The position numbers and the translations under genes are program-made. Of a DNA stretch of 64,000 bases, positions 1 through 12,490 are shown piece by piece; position 1 is the stretch's first letter, and every line of letters begins with the position of its first letter. This stretch comes from Chiua virens (Eukaryota; Basidiomycota; Agaricomycetes; Boletales; Boletaceae): assembly GCA_019787685.1 (NCBI GenBank), contig JAHNUO010000012.1, positions 868,001 to 932,000 of the forward strand, written 5' to 3'. The notes beneath the pieces are model-generated. The model was not told where the DNA came from. It made no database searches and was given only the letters and a program-made list of their open reading frames with translations.

Positions 1-600
1 CTGGGCCATTATGTCATAGACTGGCCAACTCCCTTCAAATCTTGCCAGGAAGGGTATATCTATCTGTGCCTGCATTCAAAAACAAGAACAAGTTATAAAT
101 ATAGTGCATATATGTGCTGATATTGCGGTGTTACACTGTTACTTACCTGTGTAACAATATTCTCCACAAGGAGTCTGTTCTTTTGTTTCTTGAGCAGATG
201 ACTTGTGTCAAGTTTGCTGCACAGAATGAGTTTGCGAATATGATCCTTATGTGTCAATTATGTAAGATTAGCATTCAATGAAATAAATATATTAAGAAAC
301 ATAGCCCTCTTGATCTCATAACCATTATGGTGACCAGGGCGACCTTGAGGATGTGGAATAGTTCACATCTTCAATGTCTTGTGGTAGTTTTTCCTTTGCT
401 CTTTTCATTGTTTACTTGTATATGTTAATGCCTGCAGTTTGTAATGAGAATACTGACCTTCGAATGTGTGAGTAGTTGGAGGTATCTGGTCAAGCCTGTC
501 ATCATTCAGAGCCCAATATTATATTGATTCGAGACTCAGGCTCAGTCACATGACATCATGTGACTGAGCTGCTGCCATTGCCACATTGTGTTAAGTAGCA
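1..600. other. No recognisable gene
   Basis: Both strands carry frequent stops and I recognise no conserved motif, RNA gene or repeat boundary here. It may contain the 5' terminal part of the adjacent Tnp2-type transposon, but I cannot see terminal inverted repeats. Confidence 0.4.
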
Positions 601-3600
601 AACAGTACTAGTATGGCCCAAGCAGAACAAAAAAAACAATGCAAGTGTAAACCTACATGCAACAAGCTTCTCAGTCACAGGGCCTGATGCCGACATTATC
701 AGACAGCCTTCAAAACTGGTCATGGAGATCTAATCCAGCCATCCTGAGGCATCTGAGACTGAGGAACATGAAAATGCAGCTGCCAATACATTCGAGTCCT
801 TGGTGCCAGTGGTGACTGATCACAGTAAGAGTGACATCTTAAAGTGTTTATACTACTTTCTATGTGTGTATAGATATCACAATGGGTAACAATCTTGATT
901 GTGAGGAGCCAGCACATGGAGACCACTTGGACTTGGATTCTATGTCAGAGAGTGGGACTTGACTTGGTCATGGTCTGAATTAGATAACTGCCATCCCGGA
1001 TATGAAGAACTTGCTGAGGAATTACAAGAGTGCCTCATGTTCCATGACAAGGTTGACCCAGAGCTCTTTGCAGTTCATGCATGGTGATGTTACCTATAGA
1101 GAGTTTTGATCACTGTAACTAATTACAAACAGTTGACATTGTGAAGGTAATGATATACTCTCGGACCAAGATCGTGACAATATTTGAGCATTTCACCTAC
1201 TCATGTCAAGTCAGATATCACATAAATATTTTGAGCAGCTTCACTTCACCTTCCATGGTAGACTTCAACTAGGCTCTGAATATACCATTCTTCGTTGGAT
1301 GGGGATCTTATCAGGAGTAAGCCAATCACATTTGACTGTTGTCCCAACTCATGTGTCACATACACAACAAAGTATGCAAATCACTAGCTATGCCCATTTT
1401 GTGAAGAACCTCGCTTCAAAGATGGAAAACCCCTGCTGCACCTTCATATACTTTCCCTTAATACCCTGCCTCCAAGGTTACTTTCAAAGTACCAATATGA
1501 TCAAGCTGATGTTGTATTGATCAACTTATCAGCACCAACCAGGACTGATCTCGGATGTCTTCAACAGATTATACTATCAAAAACTGTCTAGGCATATGGT
1601 AGTTGTCAATGGAGAGAAACTCAGTCATTGTCACTTTTCTAATCCTTAGGATGTTGCATTTGTGGTGAGCATGGACAGCTATCTGCTGTTCAAGCGATGG
1701 CAAAAAGGACCATCTGCTACACCCATACTTCTTCAGAACTACAATCTGCCACCACAGCTATGAATCTGACTTCAGCATTTGATCTGCATTGGTATTATTC
1801 CTGGACCTAAACAACCCAAGGATCTTGGTTCCTTCCTATCTCCACTTGATGACGAATTTGCGCAGCTCACACATGGTGTCAAGACTTTTGATGCAACACA
1901 ACAAATGTCATTCTTACTACATGCCTACATTCTCTTCAAGCTTGGGGACATTGTCACAATCGAGAAGTTTCTACAGATCAAGGGTCACAATAGTATCTAT
2001 CCTTGTCACTCTTGTTGCATTCGCACTATCTGTGGGACTGGAAAAACATATTATGTCCCCTATGCCCTCCAAAGAACATGAGTGATGGTCAACTTCCAGT
2101 GACCTGGCAAACAGAGGCCCTTCCACTTCGCCATCACTCTGATTTTGTTGAAACCACTATGAGAATACATGTAGTGACAACGAAAGCTGAAAAGGAGTCA
2201 ATTACCAAGGGGACAGGGATCAAGGACTTTCCATGTATGACCCATGTCCAATCCCTAGATTACGCTTGCTCAGTGCCTTGGGAGTGGTTTCATTTGCTTC
2301 TTGAAAATGTTATCCCCAACCTTGTTGATTTTGGACTTGGAGATTCAAAGGCTTGGGTCAAGGAGCTGAAGAATTTGAGATTGAGCAACACATCTGGGAA
2401 GAGGTTGGATGAGAGACAGCAGCTGCTATTCAGCACATCCTGGCAATGTTCATTTGTGTTCTTAGCAATCTTGCTGTTAATCACTCACTTTTTACTGCCG
2501 AGTCCTGGTGCTTCTGGTTTATCTACCTCACCCCCAAGCTCCTTGAAAACTGTTTTCAAAAGCAAAAATATTATACTCACATGTGTGAGCTTGGAGATCT
2601 CATGTGAACTATGTTATGGTTTCATATCAGTTCAGAACAAGTCCAGGACATCAAAGAACATCTTATCAATTGGGTCAAAGAATATGAACAGTATGTTACA
2701 GATTTACAATATATTGCATATTGTGTTCCCTGATACTTTGACTTCACCAGATACTACTACCAGTATCAAGTTGAGAGACTGTCAGCTTGTACACTGACAA
2801 TTCACAGTTTACTCCACATCACAGATGGAATTCAATACTGTGGACCAGTCTGGACCACATGGTCATTCTTCATGGAGAGGTTCTGTGGGATGATTCAACG
2901 AAACCTTTGGTCTTACATTCAGCCATGGAGCAACCTGAATCAAGCACTACTTCATACAATATACTTGGAACAACTTGCCATATGCTACAACCTATTAGAT
3001 GAACTTCAGCAAGTTGGCAAGCATGTAAATGATGGACCAATTAGGTATGAACATACTATTGTGTGTAACATTTTTGCATTGAGGTTTTGTGCTGGCGCTG
3101 AGTTTTGAGAGATACCAATCATGTGCTACGACCACCATACAGAGATATGAAGCCCATCAAACCTGAGTTGTACACAAAGATTGCCAAATACCTTGGAGAA
3201 GTGATAGGAAAATGACATTCAGAGGTCAAGCGGCACCTACATCTTGAAACACCCACTTATTCAGTCAGGAAACTTTGAATTTGTCATGGGGGTGACAACT
3301 TTCAGAGTTGAGACATCCTTCAGAAGTCGGGGAGGTTGAAACAGAACAATTGTTATGTTTAGGTATGCATGCATTCCAAGTCATTTATCAACAATGTCTC
3401 AAAGGAGATATTTGTTATAGTATGAGATTCTTTACAAAGCACCCACCAGAACCATGAATATCTTGGGCTATGGTGACCTTGAGAGGGTATTGGTAGTCAC
3501 CTTACCTGCAGATCCATTCTTCATCAATCTCAGTGAGCAAACAATTATAGTTGCACTGATCACACCATGGATACTGAGGATAAGGATGCATCAAAGGAGA

Positions 3601-3715
3601 ACTATAGGCGTCAGGAATCTTCATGCAGTTGTTGGCCTTGTCAAGACTCAGAGGAAGTGGGGAGTTATAGACTGACTAGAGGAGAATGTACTGGTAACAT
3701 TTGGGGAGAACTCAG
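600..3715 (+). pseudogene. Tnp2-family (CACTA-like) transposase relic
   Basis: Successive plus-strand fragments (about 1203-1520, 1779-2081, 2003-2797, 2787-3108 and 3454-3675) follow the order of basidiomycete Tnp2-type transposases. A cysteine-rich start (QCKCKPTCNK near 630) is followed by YFPLIPCLQGY, then IPGPKQPKDLGSFLSPLDD near 1797, the QIKGHNSIYPCHSC segment near 1975, and GPVWTTWSFFMERFCG near 2845. The end (GLVKTQRKWGVID, near 3640) fits the usual C-terminal part. These proteins are DNA cut-and-paste transposases acting in the nucleus. Several frameshifts and stops break the frame, so the copy cannot encode the enzyme. Terminal repeats and target duplications were not found. Family assignment rests on remembered family motifs and is fairly secure; exact ends are not. 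Confidence 0.8.
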
Positions 3716-4020
3716 AGATGATGGAGAATGCAGCCTAGAATAACAGTCTCATGAGCACCCCAAAACTGTCACGGTATCCGAACTCTGATTCTGAAGCATT
3801 TGCAGTCGCTTAACTCTCATATAAACTCATTGTTGGAGCAACTCTGAAAATCAGTGCTGAGATAGGAGCGACACTGAAAATCAGAGTTGACATGGAGATG
3901 ACTCTCATTATGTGTGACAAGGATGTGTCACTTAAAACATGAGACCGTCCAATAAGAGACTGTGTCCCTGATTCTTTAACAGTAAGGGACAGGGTCTCTT
4001 ATTAAAAGTGTTTTTACTTC
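3716..4020. other. Short degenerate direct repeats, no gene
   Basis: The stretch contains near-copies of a phrase of the type ACTCTGAAAATCAG(T/A) around 3842-3890 and a GGGACAGGGTCTCTTATTA phrase that is roughly inverted nearby (3945-4005). This could be subterminal repeat DNA of the preceding Tnp2-type element. No coding signal is visible. Confidence 0.3.
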
Positions 4021-4373
4021 CCTCAGTGAGAGATCACAATGAGATAGGTATACTTGCATGAATCATGCTTCGACATCAGTGTATGTAATGTAGAGTAGAC
4101 CCCTGGCGTGCTGTGGGTCCAATCATAATGAGAACCAGTCCATAACAGGCAGAGATATAGCCATTTCTGGGTTGAATGTCATATTTAGGAGGTACAAACT
4201 CAAATTTGATCATAGAAATTCCAAATAAATACCTAAAATACTGCAAACATTTGTGGGCCAATACCAGTCTTCCAAAAAGACTGGTTTCAACCAGTCCAGG
4301 ACTGGTCCTAAGCAGTCCAGTTTGGTCTGGTTGTGGTTTTTGACCAGTCCTGCAACTGGACCTTAAAACACTA
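4021..4373 (-). repeat. MITE-like repeat, copy 1
   Basis: The reverse complement starts TAGTGTTTTAAGGTCCAG and runs through the same sequence as 51142-51390 followed by 52269-52390, including CCAGAAATGGCTATATCTCTGC and the CATTGTGATCTCT end. Copy 1 is uninterrupted at the point where copy 2 carries a pogo-like insertion, so it gives the empty-site sequence. The TAGTG start and palindromic CCAGT/ACTGG content suggest a hAT-type non-autonomous element, but no 8-bp target duplication was found. Confidence 0.7.
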
Positions 4374-5890
4374 AATACTACAACAAGCCCACTACCATTT
4401 GAGTGGTAGGATGAGCAGCACATAGTGGTATGTATTTATTACTATTATCTAGAACACATTCTAGTAACCTACCCTGTTGTATATTTTTAGTGTTACCAGA
4501 TCCATAAGTCATCTGCAAAAGTGTGAGCACAGTGCAATCCCAAGGTAAGCAAATATTGGAATTTACAATAGCTGCTGAGCATTATACTTAATGACAATTT
4601 AGCCTTGATCAACTCTCCTCCTGTGGTCACAATGACCAACCATAACCAAGTTCTCAATGGCTTGGGTGCACTCATGCTTCCCCTAGCATCTTTGCAACAC
4701 ATTGCCCTGGCCCAGCAATATTGTACAATGAGCCTGTCATTCATGCTCCATCTGCCTGGAACAAGCTGTCATCACCCCATCCTTTTATGGGACCTCTGCA
4801 GTGTTCCCCCTCTAATCCCTCTGCATGGATAGGAGTTGTTCCATCAATAGATCCTCCAGGCTCTGTTGTTGATTCTGGAGCACAGCATTCACAATTTGCA
4901 GTATGCAGCCTGATGTGCTTGCTAGGCAAGTGTTGCCCACTGGCTTCCCACAGCAAAGACAATTTCTTTGTAGATAACTGCCATCCTTGAAAGCACTGGC
5001 AGAAAGAGAAATCTGTACAACAATGTCATTGGGATATGTTGTCCACTGTTCATTTTGAATAACATATCTCAATAACTTATTGTTCAGAGTATTTGTAAAG
5101 GCTTTAAAGATGTTGATGCTCAGTATTCCAGCTCAAGAAATTGCCTCTACTTGTGCTTAGTATGGTAGTTCTGTGGATTAAAGCTTATCAGATGCAGTTT
5201 CCATGGTAAGAGAATGTATTTGTCATTTGGGACAAAATATGGGTTAACCTTGTGAAATACAGCAATCCACAGCCATACTTCTCTGATAAATGCCTCCATA
5301 TAAGCAAGGCCAAGAACTTGAAAGCAATGCTGTTCAAGACAGAGCAGTTCAGCATTTTTGTGGTCATGCCTGAAAAGCAATGGGAGGAGCTCCAGGAATG
5401 CAAGGAGAAATGTGAATCCAAGGAGCACAAGCCCCTGGTTCCTCCAGCTTGACCTTGTCAGGTCCATTCCAATGCTAGTAGTACTGACACCTGCTGCTAT
5501 GTGCTTGATTCCAAGCAGCCATGTTGACACACCATTATTACCTCACTTGACACCCTTGGCCCCTATGTTCCTCAATATCAATGTCATTGTTCTATTTTAC
5601 CTATGATATACCTTTGGCTTCCCTGAGACCTATCCAACCTTTCAATGCTGTGTCCAGGGCCATATTGATATCAAGCTCTCCAGTATGTCTTTTGTATTGG
5701 CAAAGTGTCATCACTAGCATTTCTCCAGTATGTCAGGTTCATCCACTTGGTTGCCACCACTGAAGAGGCCACTTTTGCCTCACTGGACCAGAATGAACTG
5801 AGAGCAGCACTAAAGGCTGGGGAATGCTATAGATTTTGCATGTTAAACAAGGGAAGCAGTATTATGGGTAGTACAATTGTACAAGATACT
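4374..5890. other. Unassigned, short ORFs only
   Basis: Plus-strand open segments at 4605-4832, 5252-5452 and 5705-5905 and a minus-strand one at 5147-5530 overlap each other and none shows a motif I recognise. The 5252-5452 segment reads as a charged peptide (MPEKQWEELQECKEKCESKE) and 5705-5905 reads as a possible short conserved stretch. They may be remains of a gene or of the 3' part of the minus-strand retroelement that follows; no function can be given. Confidence 0.25.
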
Positions 5891-5899
5891 CATGCTATA

Positions 5900-7610
5900 A
5901 TATAGCCATGAAACAGAAAGTGGAACCCATTGACTTCTATCTAATCCCAACCTGAGAGAAGCGAAGCAGTTGGCTTTAGCCAAGGTGGGGTATAGACATT
6001 TGAAGTTGTCGTTGATAGGGGTTTGTGGCTGTGTTTCCTATGCCAGGTCTCAACCACTCCTTGGTTGTCACAAAAATCCTGGAAATGAAGGTTGGTGGTG
6101 CCTATGTGAAGGATGGTGTAAATAAGGAGCTTGAAGCCAATGGCTTCAGCCCATCTAATGTTGTGTCCATTGGAGTTCCATCCTGAGCAGAGGGTCCAGG
6201 CTTGCCATTTGCTATTGGGAGCAATGCCAATACTGGTGATTGAGCTTGCATCTGAGTAAGCATTGAGTTGGTGAATGGGAAGAGAGGATGGAATGGAAAT
6301 GGGGTGGGGGGATTACTTAGACATTTTAATCACTAGGTCAGGTCATCTGGGGTGCCTTTAGGTAGAGTACATAGGAGGCAGGGTCTATTACTGCATGTGG
6401 AAAGCATTGCCTCAAGATTGATAAGATAGGGTCTTCCATCCATGAGGATGCATGCAGCATGGGTGAGTTTTCCATGGAGTTTTTGTATATCAGTGAGGTT
6501 GTGTTTACAGGTGAAGAAGCCATTCCCATATTGCTGTAATGTATTTCAGTTGCTTGGCTTGGGTTAGCTGAACCATGTGTGTTTCAAGGTTCCAAAGGAA
6601 ACCAAGGAAGGTGGGAGTGGTGGAGAAGGAAATGTCTTTGGATGGATCCCATGGGATCCCTAGCTTGTTGGAGATGCAGTCAATGTTGTTAAGGTTATGC
6701 ATGAAAAGGGAGTCATCTGAGGGTCTTGGAGATGCAGTGGGGAGGTCCCTGATTGGGCATGAATAACTTTATCAAATTCCTCCAATATGCCATAGGAAGG
6801 GAGGAGCCAATGAACCAACAACAGCCACCCTTGGTAGTAGGGCCTTGATGCTGTGTGATGCAAGCAGCTATCTGTGCCTGTTGGGCATTGTTGGTGCAGG
6901 TGACATTGGGAATTTGATGAATAGATGGTCATCTACCTATCTTAAGATAGGCCCGATGCCCTCTGTGCACATAATGTCCACACTTGCACCAGTAACATTA
7001 CCATAGATACCTGCAGAGAGTCCAAATCTGAAACATAATGAAGTATTGATTGCAAAGAGGAAGTCCAAAAGTTGTACTACTAGTCTATGCCACTGTGAGA
7101 GGTGGAGAGAAATGGTTCGGTATGCTTCTGCTACATTATGTATAGCTCCTTGAGAGCCTGGTGGAAGACTGCCTAATAATAGGGCTACTACAGGGAAAGT
7201 ACTATAGCAGGAGGGAAAATCATCTGTTTTAACAAGGGAGTTGATGGTGGGGGGTTAGGATGGTGGGTGTGGATGGGACAAATTTTGGATGAGGCAGAAT
7301 TTGCCTGGTTTGCCTGGTTTGGGAACAAGGGATAAGGGGGAGGTTCGGAAGGGTCCCATGGCATCTTCTACTTCTTGTTGGGTAAGGGGGCCCAAGTATC
7401 TGCCCTTGGAGAATTCTTTTTGTAGGTTTTTGTTGAAAATATGGTATAGCTCATAGACAGAGAGGTTATTAAGGGGGAAGAATGTGGAAAGGAGAGATGG
7501 GATGTGGGCAATGAAGCCACAAGAGAGTCCTTTGTATATGTGTGGGTATAGAGAATGTAGACCATAACTGGTGAGGAGTGCACGCCATGCCTCAGGATTA
7601 TAAGGAGTGA
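5900..7610 (-). pseudogene. Reverse transcriptase-RNase H of a fungal retroelement (possibly DIRS-like), broken
   Basis: Read on the minus strand, fragments give SKGRYLGP-like text near 7400, PKPGKPGKF near 7310, GSQGAIHNVAEAYRTI near 7150, then GIGPILR, a stop, and VDDHLFIKF near 6930-6950, then FLGFLWNLETH near 6600, and YSDASS ... RWAEAIGFKLL ... DNQGVVETWH at 6050-6260. This is the order RT fingers, palm with a VDDH catalytic pair, RT thumb, RNase H, in a family common in Agaricomycetes. The active-site tryptophan before VDD is a TAG stop (TGG to TAG). The YxDD box of gypsy and copia is absent, so it is a different retroelement class; RT followed by RNase H would fit DIRS-like elements, but no tyrosine recombinase was identified. 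Confidence 0.7.
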
Positions 7611-8970
7611 GGGCTCAGACCCTTCTGAGCACAATGTCATTTTTGAGTGCCATGCCCAGAGTCTCCACATCCAGAGCAATCATGGAATGCTGAACTATGC
7701 ATGAGGAAGCAGCTATTTGGTTTTTGCCAATCACTACATAGAATGTTTCCTTAAATGTTAATGAGACGACCTTTGGTGGAGTGGTGAGCATAGGCAGGTT
7801 CATTGTATTCATTGATCTGGTGTGGGTATCTTCTGAGATAAACCAGGCATGCAGCTTTCCCTTTTTTGGCTGGGCTAGTGGATCTGCAGTAATGAGATCT
7901 AGGGGAGATGCCTAGGAGGGCGAAACCAGCATTGGGATGAGCCTGGGGAAGCAAAGTGAGAGGAGTGACATTGCTCTGCTGCAGCTTCATAACAATGTGA
8001 GAATGTTCACTGCCCTCTGTGAAATTGGGGGGGGGGGTGAACTGATTCATTGGGATGCCCATGGGGTCTATGGGAAATTGTGAAGGCAAGATCATGATAG
8101 ATAAGGCATCGATGGGGCATATGTGCCACAGCCATTGGGGTAGAAAAGGGGAGGATGGGAAAAAGCAAAGGAAGGGTTGAGAGGGGCAGTGGGTGGAACA
8201 CAATGTGGAGGGGGATAAGAGTGAGCATCACATGAATCATAATGAAGTGTGTTTAAAAACTGACCTGATGTAGTATCCTGGTGTGTATGGCCATGCTGAC
8301 TTCAAGAGCGACTGGAGTTCATCAACAAGTCATTCATTAGGCTGATGTTGAATACCTCCTGCTTGTTGGAGTTATACTTCATCTCATTGTGCCATTGGTG
8401 TCAAATGTGCTCAGCATAATGGAGGATGATGTGGTCACTATGTAGGGCATTATGTAGGGGGTGGTTCTCTAAATTCCAGAAAAAAATAGCCATATTATCT
8501 AAGTGCCTCACAGGCCAACCAAGTTGCTTGGTGTAATAGAGGAAGACATTTCGGCCTTGTAGAAATTGGTAAAAGGAGAGGTCATGATTTGCGCAAGCAT
8601 TGCATGCCACTTTTACTGAAGCAACAAAATGAAGAGTGAGGACATTATTGTTATTGGTAATGCCAAAGTTGTTGTCTGCATTGGTGCGATGTAGGTATGA
8701 TGTCTCTGAATAGCCTTCCAGGGTGAAGTACCACATTTCTATGTATTAAAAGGAGGAAAGTTTGATGAGGGTATACTGGGAAGGGCAATGAGTTAAGGTG
8801 GAGGGAGGTGGGCAGTTGACATCAAAGTCAATGGCCTTGGATTTTCCCTTGTCAGCTCCTTGCTGGTTGAAAGCAGATGGGTGGTGGTGGTTGGGAAAGT
8901 GAGTGAGAAGGCCACAGAAGTGGTTGTAGAGGTTATTGTTGTAGAGAAGAGGAGGTCTGTTGATTAGCAA
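7611..8970 (-). pseudogene. Gag-like part of the same minus-strand retroelement
   Basis: Upstream of the reverse transcriptase on the minus strand, open segments at 7751-8203, 8401-8736 and 8746-8970 precede a cysteine/histidine-rich stretch near 7640-7720 (SCFLMHSSAFHDCSGCGDSG) that resembles the zinc-binding end of Gag-like proteins in this retroelement family. The N-terminal segment has a basic patch KGKSKAI near 8850. There is a run of nine or more G at 8029-8037. The frame is broken in several places. Its assignment depends mainly on position next to the RT and is moderate. Confidence 0.5.
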
Positions 8971-9320
8971 TTTGCTGTTGGTTCCAACCTGCTATATGAG
9001 CATTGTGATCAGTAGTAATTTTCAAGTAGACTATCATAGACTATGATTTGTTCATTATTTTGCTATTATTTTGCTATGGTTGGGTTATGAGTTGATGATA
9101 CTTTTCAATGGATTTGAAATGCTGCTCATGCGGATGTGAATATACTTAGTAAAATTTGATCAAGAATACATTGTAAATAGTTCCTCTACTAGAATACAAA
9201 TTAGCTAGATTGAGATGCTAGTAAGATCCCAGCTTCCCCCTCTCCACCATGCCCTGAGCTTCTGAACAAGCCACACTGCTCTAGTCCATTGCTCAGTTAG
9301 AGATCAAGATCACACAACAA
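8971..9320. other. AT-rich spacer, no gene seen
   Basis: This stretch is AT-rich with repeated ATTTTGCTAT phrases near 9050-9080 and contains stops in all frames. It may include the unrecognised end of either neighbouring element. Confidence 0.4.
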
Positions 9321-10860
9321 ATGGAGATAACCTTACAGGATCAAGAAAAGGTGATCGCATCAGACAATTCCACTGAATTCACCTTCATCACGTCCACCAG
9401 CACCAGCACCCTTTTTTCTGACACAGAACCTGAAACAGCTCAATTAGTTCAGTGGAGAGAAGAAATTCACACTACTGTCAATTGGTCGATGCCATATGTG
9501 CACTGTGAGACGAGGTGGAGAGATCATGCTATTTGAATTGCATCATGCCACCAATTCTGTGTGCTTCACAACTGCATCTCCTAGCTCACTTTGCAGATTT
9601 TCAGCCCCATCTGTTTCATCAAAAACTTTGTGTGGATCCCAACATTTTCAACTGTATCCTGGACCAAATTAGTGGTAATCTGGTGTTTATTTCAGGTTTG
9701 AACAACACACAGCTTCCCATTTCCAGTCAGCTTGCTATCTTTCTCGACCACGCTGGGCATTATGGAAATTCTGCTGCTATGGAAGAAGTAACTCAATGGG
9801 CAGGAGTGGGTTTCGGGACAGTTATAAATTGCATTAACTGTGTCATGATTGTGCTTCTCAGCTGGCACAACAATTTCATCTATGTTCTGAATGCACACCA
9901 CAACTCAGAGGATCTTGAATCGGCTTGTACATGTGTTGAAAATAAACCTTGCATGGGTTGGAGGATGGGGATTTTCACAACCGATGGGTCAACAGTTGAC
10001 CTTTTTGAGAAGCCTAAAGGCTACTATGGTGATACCTTCACAGCTTGAAAGGGAATTTTTTCTCTTAATTGTCAGGTGCAGTTACTTCCCTTGTATATTG
10101 TGTACTGTTCTCAATACGGAGTCCACGGCAGCTTACCATCATGGTGCACAATCTATACATTGTTGATTATGGCCTTGGTCACCCTGGGAGTGTCCATGAT
10201 GCCTTCACATTCCAAGAAACTGAGATTGCAAAGGACCCAACAATTTTTCCTGAGGATCATTGGGTCTGGGCTGATAGCACTTACCCATCAAAAACCTGGT
10301 GTGTGGTCCCTTTCAAGGCCACACAAAATGCACCTCTGTCAAGGGCACAAAAGGTATACAATTGACATCTGTCAAAGGTAAGTTTGGGGATCATCCTCTC
10401 TGAGTTAATCCCAGAAACAATGACTTATCTTGGACCTTGATCCACTTACAATAGGTCTAGGTTCACATTGAACATGCGTTTGCAGCCCTGAAAGGAAGGT
10501 TTCAGTCTCTGCTGTGAACTTCAGACTTGTATCAAATCAGCACAGAAAATGAAATACACTGTACACTGGATCCAGTGTTGCCTAATCTTGCACAACATGA
10601 TCATGCATTTTGAAGCTATCCTTGGCAAGGAATGTTCCAGTGACTTGGGCAAGGATGGGAAGTGCAGGTATGAAGTGCTGCCGAAGAAGCTTGTGAGGTG
10701 GATGTTCCCATTCAGGTACCCATCAGCTCTCCAGGGCAAATATTCTGCATGCAGCTGATGAATTACCTCTTTGAGGCAATTGGTGAGCCTTACATTGTTG
10801 ATGAAGCAGGGGAAGCCTGAAGGAGGGGAATGAATGTGTAGATTTAACTGAGACAAACAA
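9321..10860 (+). pseudogene. PIF/Harbinger-type transposase (DDE_Tnp_4 family), nearly complete but broken
   Basis: The plus-strand reading gives an acidic N-terminus (9321-9536), a helical part with QLPISSQLAIFLDHAGHYGN (9715-9775), WAGVGFGTVINCIN, a first catalytic region GIFTTDGSTVDLF near 9970-10005, then VDYGLGHPGSVHDAF near 10163-10205 and HWVWADSTYPSKTWC near 10258-10300, and HAFAALKGRFQSL near 10467-10505. These match the DDE order of the fungal Harbinger nuclease family. Introns fit at about 10075-10130 (GTGCAG...CGGCAG) and 10378-10454 (GTAAGT...CAATAG). A TGA at 10046-10048 fits a CGA-to-TGA change, and a frameshift lies after 10505. The enzyme would cut and paste DNA with the help of a second DNA-binding protein; a candidate lies convergent downstream. 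Confidence 0.85.
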
Positions 10861-10989
10861 CACTAGTAGTATGATAATACAGACTGCAAACCACACAACT
10901 CAGAGCCCACAAATTTTTTAAACAAAGAAAAGAGATGCAGTGAACTGAAAGAGCCTGATGATCAGATGTCATATGATGAATACAATTGC

Positions 10990-11580
10990 CCTTAAGTTTG
11001 GCGACGACCATGACTTGGAGGGAAAGGTGAAAACATATGGGCACTTGAAGATGAAGGCCCTGGAGAACTAGAAAAAGAATGGTCTGGGTGACCGTAGGAT
11101 GTGCTGGCGGTGTGGTCGAAATGATGAGAAGGTAGCTGGGCAGGTAGGGAATGAAAGGTGGAATTGGGATATGAAGAGTATGGGTCAGATGAATTTCTAG
11201 AAGAGTCAGGTGAGGTAGGGAAAGGTGGCTGACCCCCAGGCCCAGCAGGCCCAGAAGAGATACCTAGCCATTGCATTGCCTGTGCATATTCCAGCTGCTT
11301 GTTTAACAGGTCGATATGACCTGAGATGGTACATTTCTCCATCTCCTTCAACCTGAGATCCAGTAACTTGAGCTCCTGTTGACACTTAAATTGAGCTTCA
11401 GTGTTAGTTCATTTAGCATTAAGCTCCTCCTTTTGGATTTCTAGCTCCTGCTTTCAAAGTGAGTAGTTTATTTGTAGTGCAGAATGCAAGGATGACTGGG
11501 ATCCTGTCTCAAGGGCATTGCCAGTGGCATTATGTCCACAGGTCCAATCTATACTGTCATTAGAATAAAAAAATGCTCAC
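10990..11580 (-). pseudogene. Companion ORF of the Harbinger relic, C-terminal part
   Basis: On the minus strand a coiled-coil-like stretch (KQELEIQKEELNAK, a TGA stop, then EAQFKCQQELKLLDLRLKEME) runs from about 11470 to 11330 and continues into a proline/serine-rich tail to 10992. Glutamate-, lysine- and leucine-rich helices followed by a low-complexity tail are usual for the end of SANT/Myb-like partner proteins encoded beside PIF/Harbinger transposases. The DNA-binding domain itself was not found. The gene points towards the transposase gene. Identification is by position and composition, so it is moderate. Confidence 0.5.
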
Positions 11581-12140
11581 CTCCATGCATACATAGTATC
11601 AGAAATTCAGGTATACATTCTCAAATGCTTTGTGAGTGAGGCTGAGGGCCTTTTGGCTGTTTGGTCATCCCTAATCTGTGATCTGAATACAAATTTGAGC
11701 CAATCTCCTACAGGGATCATCTAGCAATTGACCAGATACTCACATTTCTCAAATAATTAGCAAATTAGATCTACATGGGATGGTTCTAGGTAGGCTTGTA
11801 TAGCAAGAATTGCTATATTTTTTAAGTGCAGGATTCTGTGGATTTCCATCCATTTAAAGACCAGGTAGGATAGGTTGAGTATACTGGTGGTATATCTCTT
11901 GACATTTAAGGTTGCTATCAGAACATTCACTCTTGAACATTGTTTGTTGCTAGGTCTGGTTGTTCCAGTATGGTTAGTAAGGTGGGGTTTGGGTTTCTCT
12001 GTTTCGGGTAACAGGACTGTGTGTCCTAGTTATGTGTGGCTAGTGGGCCATTATTGGGTTGGGGGCTTGTGTTGGATTAACAACTGGTGTGTTGTTTACC
12101 CATATAGTGAATCCACCTACCATTGCCTATTGCCCATTAT
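11581..12140. other. No recognisable gene
   Basis: An open plus-strand segment at 11875-12165 reads as a tryptophan/valine-rich peptide with no known motif; I do not consider it a gene. Part of this stretch may hold the missing N-terminal part of the Harbinger companion gene or the end of that element. Confidence 0.35.
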
Positions 12141-12490
12141 TGAGAGAGGCCCTGGTGGCTCATGAGTCTACCTCCCTGGAGTCAGGAAGGCTCGAATCAA
12201 GACCAGAAGAATATGAACCAGAGTAGGGGCACCCATTGGCAAAAGAAGATAAGGTTGTGGTAACTGGTTCTACATATACCTACCACCCAGCCACTAAGTG
12301 GGGGAGAAGGGTATGTCTTGGCATCTCATGGAGGGTTTATGCCAAGGTTTGGAGAGAAGTGTGGTGTCCCAGTGGTCTCTCCCAAGTTCTGGCTTTGCCA
12401 CAGGGGACACAGAAGCCCTTGACCGAAATAGGTTGCTGTTGGGAGTGAAGAGATAGCACTTTCCTGTCCCATAGTACAGTCTGGGAAAAG
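12141..12490 (+). repeat. SINE-like candidate with pol III boxes
   Basis: TGGCTCATGAG at 12156-12166 matches the A-box consensus TRGYNNANNNG, and GCTCGAATC at 12190-12198 matches the B-box GWTCRANNC at eight of nine positions. The A-to-B start distance of 34 bases is shorter than in a normal tRNA (about 44). The following 290 bases are GC-richer than the surroundings and non-coding. No poly(A) or simple tail and no target duplication were seen, so this is only a candidate. Confidence 0.3.

Noticed and set aside
12141..12200. Functional tRNA gene
   Set aside because: The A-to-B box spacing is too short and no acceptor stem or cloverleaf can be formed.
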